From Streptomyces sp. HUAS MG91 (lineage in GTDB: Bacteria; Actinomycetota; Actinomycetes; Streptomycetales; Streptomycetaceae): DNA of 64,000 nt. The DNA is taken from assembly GCF_040529335.1 (NCBI RefSeq), contig NZ_CP159534.1, positions 1,550,001-1,614,000 of the forward strand. The letters run 5' to 3'. A model generated the notes under the pieces. The model saw nothing but the letters and a program-made list of their open reading frames with translations, searched no databases and was not told where the DNA came from. Every line of letters starts with the position of its first letter. Within the stretch, counting starts at the first letter, position 1. Shown piece after piece: positions 61,642 to 64,000 of this stretch. The position numbers and the translations under genes were made by a program.

Positions 61642-62694
61642 GTGACCAGCGGCACCGACACGACGGCGGCCGGAGCGGGCGGCACCCGCCCCACCAGCCG
61701 GGACGTGGCGCGGGCGGCCGGCGTCTCGCAGGCCGCCGTCTCCCTCGTCATGGGCGGCAAATGGCGCGGCCGGGTCGCCGAGACCACCGCCGAGCGCGTC
61801 CGGGCCGCCGCGGACCGGCTCGGCTACCGGCCCAACCTCGCGGCCCGCAACCTCCGCCTCGGCCGCACCCGCACCGCGCTCCTCGTCGTGCCCGCACTCA
61901 CCAACGAGTTCTTCGCGGGCGTCTACACCGGCGCCGCCCGCGTCGCGGCCCGGCACGACTTCGGCGTGGTCCTCTACCCCTCCCCCGACGGCATCGGCCC
62001 GGCCCGCGACCCCTTCCCCAGCGCCCGCGCCGCCCTCGACGGCATCCTCGCCTCCTCCATGGCCGCCGGCGCCGTCACCGCCCTGCGCGGCGACGACCTC
62101 CCGCTCGTCATGCTCGACAGCGACCCGGCCGGCGCCCCCGGCGCCACCACCGTCAACCTCGACCTCGCCGACGGCATGCGCCGGATCACCGACCATCTGC
62201 TCGGCCACGGCCACCGGCGCTTCCTGCACCTCGCCTCGGCCGTCGACTCCTGGACCTTCGACGTCCGCGCCGCCGAACTGGCCGCCCGCACCGCCCGGGT
62301 GCCCGGCACGACCGTCCGCACGGTCCGCTCCGACCTCACCGTCGAGGCCGCCGTCACGGCGATGCGCCACGCCCTGCACGACGCGGACCCCGTCCGCCGC
62401 CCCACCGCCGTGGTCTGCGACGACGACAAACTCGCCGCCGGCGCCTACAAGGCCGCCCGCCGCGCGGGCCTGCGCGTTCCCGACGACCTCTCCGTCACCG
62501 GCTTCGACGACCTGTCACTGGCGACGGCGATCGAACCCGAACTCACCACCGTGCGGCTGCCCGCGGAGGCGTTCGGCGAGCGGGGCATGACGGCGCTCCT
62601 CGCCGTGCTCGACGGCCGCACGCCCGAGACCACACCGCTCCCCGTCGAGCTGATCGTGCGCGGCTCGACCGGCCCCGCGCCGGCCGACGCCTGA
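61642..62694 (+). CDS. LacI family transcriptional regulator
   Basis: A 350-residue LacI regulator: helix-turn-helix and hinge helix about 15-75 (TSRDVARAAGVSQAAVSLVMGGKW, RVRAAADRLGYRPNLAARNLRLGRT) and a periplasmic-binding effector domain (about 78-340, LLVVPALTNEFFAGVYTGAA, VTGFDDLSLATAIEPELTTVRLP). It likely represses the divergent MFS gene and itself. The GTG start has CGGAGG nine bases upstream. Confidence 0.93.
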   Translation: MTSGTDTTAAGAGGTRPTSRDVARAAGVSQAAVSLVMGGKWRGRVAETTAERVRAAADRLGYRPNLAARNLRLGRTRTALLVVPALTNEFFAGVYTGAARVAARHDFGVVLYPSPDGIGPARDPFPSARAALDGILASSMAAGAVTALRGDDLPLVMLDSDPAGAPGATTVNLDLADGMRRITDHLLGHGHRRFLHLASAVDSWTFDVRAAELAARTARVPGTTVRTVRSDLTVEAAVTAMRHALHDADPVRRPTAVVCDDDKLAAGAYKAARRAGLRVPDDLSVTGFDDLSLATAIEPELTTVRLPAEAFGERGMTALLAVLDGRTPETTPLPVELIVRGSTGPAPADA

Positions 62695-62701
62695 CACACA
62701 G

Positions 62702-62735
62702 GTGCCCCGGCCGGTTCGGCAACCGGCCGGGGCAC
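62702..62735. terminator. Bidirectional terminator between lacI and prcA
   Basis: A 15-bp perfect stem (62702-62716 with 62721-62735) and CGGC loop lie between two convergent genes, 7 bases after the lacI stop and 16 bases after the prcA stop. Confidence 0.85.
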
Positions 62736-62751
62736 ACATGTTCGCTACGTC

Positions 62752-63516
62752 CTAGTCGTCGGACGAGCTCTCGTCCGAGACGGCGTCCGACTCCGCCTCC
62801 GTGGTGGCGGCGGCGCCCTCGGCGGTGAGCAGCCTGGACAGCTGCCGCCCCGCGATCCGCTTGAACTTCCGCTGCTGCGGCCGGGTGCGGTCGAGGACCG
62901 CCACCTCCAGGCGCTCCGCGGGGATCTCCCGCTCGCTCCCGTTGGTGTCCCGCGACAGTCCCTGCACGGCCAGCTTCAGCGCCTCGGACAGCGTCATGCC
63001 GTCCTGGTGCCGCTGGTCGAGGAAGGTGCTGATCTGCTCCGCGTTTCCCCCGACCGCGACCGAGCCGTGCTCGTCGACGATCGAGCCGTCGTGCGGGAGC
63101 CGGTAGATCTGGTCGCCCTCGGGGGTCTCCCCCACCTCGGCGACGACCAGCTCCACCTCGTACGGCTTCTCGCCCGCGCTGGAGAAGATGGTGCCCAGCG
63201 TCTGCGCGTACACGTTCGCCAGGCCGCGTGCGGTCACGTCGTCCCGGTCGTACGTGTAGCCGCGCAGGTCCGCGTAGCGCACACCGCCGATCCGCAGGTT
63301 CTCGTACTCGTTGTACTTGCCGGCGGCCGCGAAGCCGATCCGGTCGTAGATCTCGCTGAACTTGTGCAGCGCACGGGACGGGTTCTCGCCGACGAACACG
63401 ATGCCGTCGGCGTACTGCAGCACGACCAGGCTGCGACCGCGGGCGATGCCCTTGCGCGCGTACTCCGCGCGGTCGGCCATCGCCTGCTGGGGTGAGACAT
63501 AGAACGGCGTCGACAC
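62752..63516 (-). CDS. prcA: 20S proteasome alpha subunit
   Basis: A 254-residue alpha subunit: [45 protein letters not shown], an N-terminal helix for gating, and the full sheet-helix pattern. The C-terminus is a Ser/Asp-rich tail (about 230-254). The alpha rings cap the proteolytic chamber and dock the Mpa/ARC ATPase. It starts at GTG 63516, 58 bases after prcB on the same strand. Confidence 0.96.
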   Translation of the reverse strand: MSTPFYVSPQQAMADRAEYARKGIARGRSLVVLQYADGIVFVGENPSRALHKFSEIYDRIGFAAAGKYNEYENLRIGGVRYADLRGYTYDRDDVTARGLANVYAQTLGTIFSSAGEKPYEVELVVAEVGETPEGDQIYRLPHDGSIVDEHGSVAVGGNAEQISTFLDQRHQDGMTLSEALKLAVQGLSRDTNGSEREIPAERLEVAVLDRTRPQQRKFKRIAGRQLSRLLTAEGAAATTEAESDAVSDESSSDD

Positions 63517-63574
63517 CGGCTATCCGTCCCTTTCTGTCAGTGACTCAGTGAGTAGGCAGCAAAGAGGGGGCGGC

Positions 63575-64000
63575 TCACAGCAGGGCGGCGCGCGGACCGT
63601 CCGGCTGCTCGAGGCGCCGCTCCAGGATCGACCGGGCGATCTCCGCCGACTCGTCGTCGGTGAGACGGCGGAATCCGTCGTCCGTGATCACCGTGACGAT
63701 CGGGAAGATCCGCCGCGCCACGTCGGGGCCGCCCGTCGCCGAGTCGTCGTCCGCCGCGTCGTACAGCGCCTGCACGACCAGCGTCGTCGCCTGCTCCTCC
63801 GTCAGGTTCTCGCGGTAGAGCTTCTTCATCGCTCCCCGCGCGAACACCGAACCGGAACCGGTCGCGGCGAATCCGTGCTCCTCACTCCGGCCGCCGGTGA
63901 CGTCGTACGAGAAGATGCGGCCCTTCTCGCGGTCCACGTCGTACCCGGCGAACAGCGGCACGACGGCGAGCCCCTGCATGGCCATCCCCAGGTTCGACCG
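63575..64000 (-). CDS. prcB: 20S proteasome beta subunit, partial at window edge
   Basis: The last 141 residues of the beta subunit are visible; the 5' end lies beyond the window. [32 protein letters not shown], then [42 protein letters not shown] match the middle and C-terminal part. The N-terminal propeptide and catalytic Thr are not in the window. The visible part keeps the conserved Ser/Gly pattern around GSGSVFARG. It forms the central proteolytic rings. Confidence 0.95.
   Translation of the reverse strand, partial: RSNLGMAMQGLAVVPLFAGYDVDREKGRIFSYDVTGGRSEEHGFAATGSGSVFARGAMKKLYRENLTEEQATTLVVQALYDAADDDSATGGPDVARRIFPIVTVITDDGFRRLTDDESAEIARSILERRLEQPDGPRAALL

Noticed and set aside
1..64000. 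tRNA, rRNA, CRISPR, IS or prophage content
   Set aside because: By eye I found no tRNA-like T-arm and CCA pattern, repeat-spacer array, transposase or integrase; short degenerate RNAs could still be missed.

Overview
This window is a piece of a Streptomyces chromosome, or that of a very close relative. The base composition is very GC-rich, with G/C at nearly every third codon position. It carries a Pup-proteasome locus, a conservon (sensor / roadblock / DUF742 / GTPase / P450), a GlnA4-type glutamine synthetase-like enzyme, and many GTG starts. The gene order pheS-pheT, infC-rpmI-rplT, glnA4, opuA, conservon, tatA-tatC, pafBC, pafA, prcBA matches what I remember of the S. coelicolor SCO159x-SCO164x region; this is from memory and was not compared here. 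It looks like ordinary core chromosome: I see no IS element, prophage, CRISPR array, tRNA or rRNA.

Layout. 0-11 kb holds small metabolic and regulatory genes: a P-loop kinase, a DUF6314 protein, a histidine-phosphatase-fold protein without catalytic histidines, GNAT, a MocR regulator divergent from an EamA transporter, DUF1918, a Tat-exported DUF187 hydrolase, 3-hydroxyacyl-CoA dehydrogenase, Nudix, a TPR regulator and a SpoIIE-type phosphatase. 11-19 kb is translation: pheST, an orphan PAS histidine kinase, a SpoU methyltransferase and infC-rpmI-rplT. 19-25 kb has DUF1844, SseB, a secreted serine hydrolase, a mycosin-like protease with its membrane partner, and a PLP barrel enzyme.

25-32 kb is the most coherent metabolic unit: a minus-strand run of glnA4-like synthetase, aldehyde dehydrogenase, SDR and an exported HAD phosphatase, divergent from a FadR-type regulator followed by a gamma-glutamyl hydrolase. 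Together they could release ethanolamine outside the cell, glutamylate it, oxidise it and hydrolyse the conjugate. 32-44 kb carries a TDT transporter with its LysR regulator, a corrinoid-binding-like protein with an XRE-cupin regulator, a glycine betaine ABC importer with duplicated binding domains, an exonuclease, an iron-regulated siderophore-interacting protein, an SDR and an RluA-type pseudouridine synthase. 44-49 kb is the conservon with an ExxR-less P450.

49-64 kb is a mostly minus-strand quality-control and export block: helY, a lipid kinase, tatC, tatA, two small proteins, pafC, pafB, two FKBPs, pafA, an MFS transporter with divergent lacI, prcA and partial prcB. Points worth checking first are the apparent AUC start and leader of infC, the secreted phosphatase attached to the ethanolamine genes, the twin dyads between glnA4 and its regulator, the 822-bp internal duplication in the betaine importer, and the pafA promoter lying on the stop codon of a LacI-controlled MFS gene.
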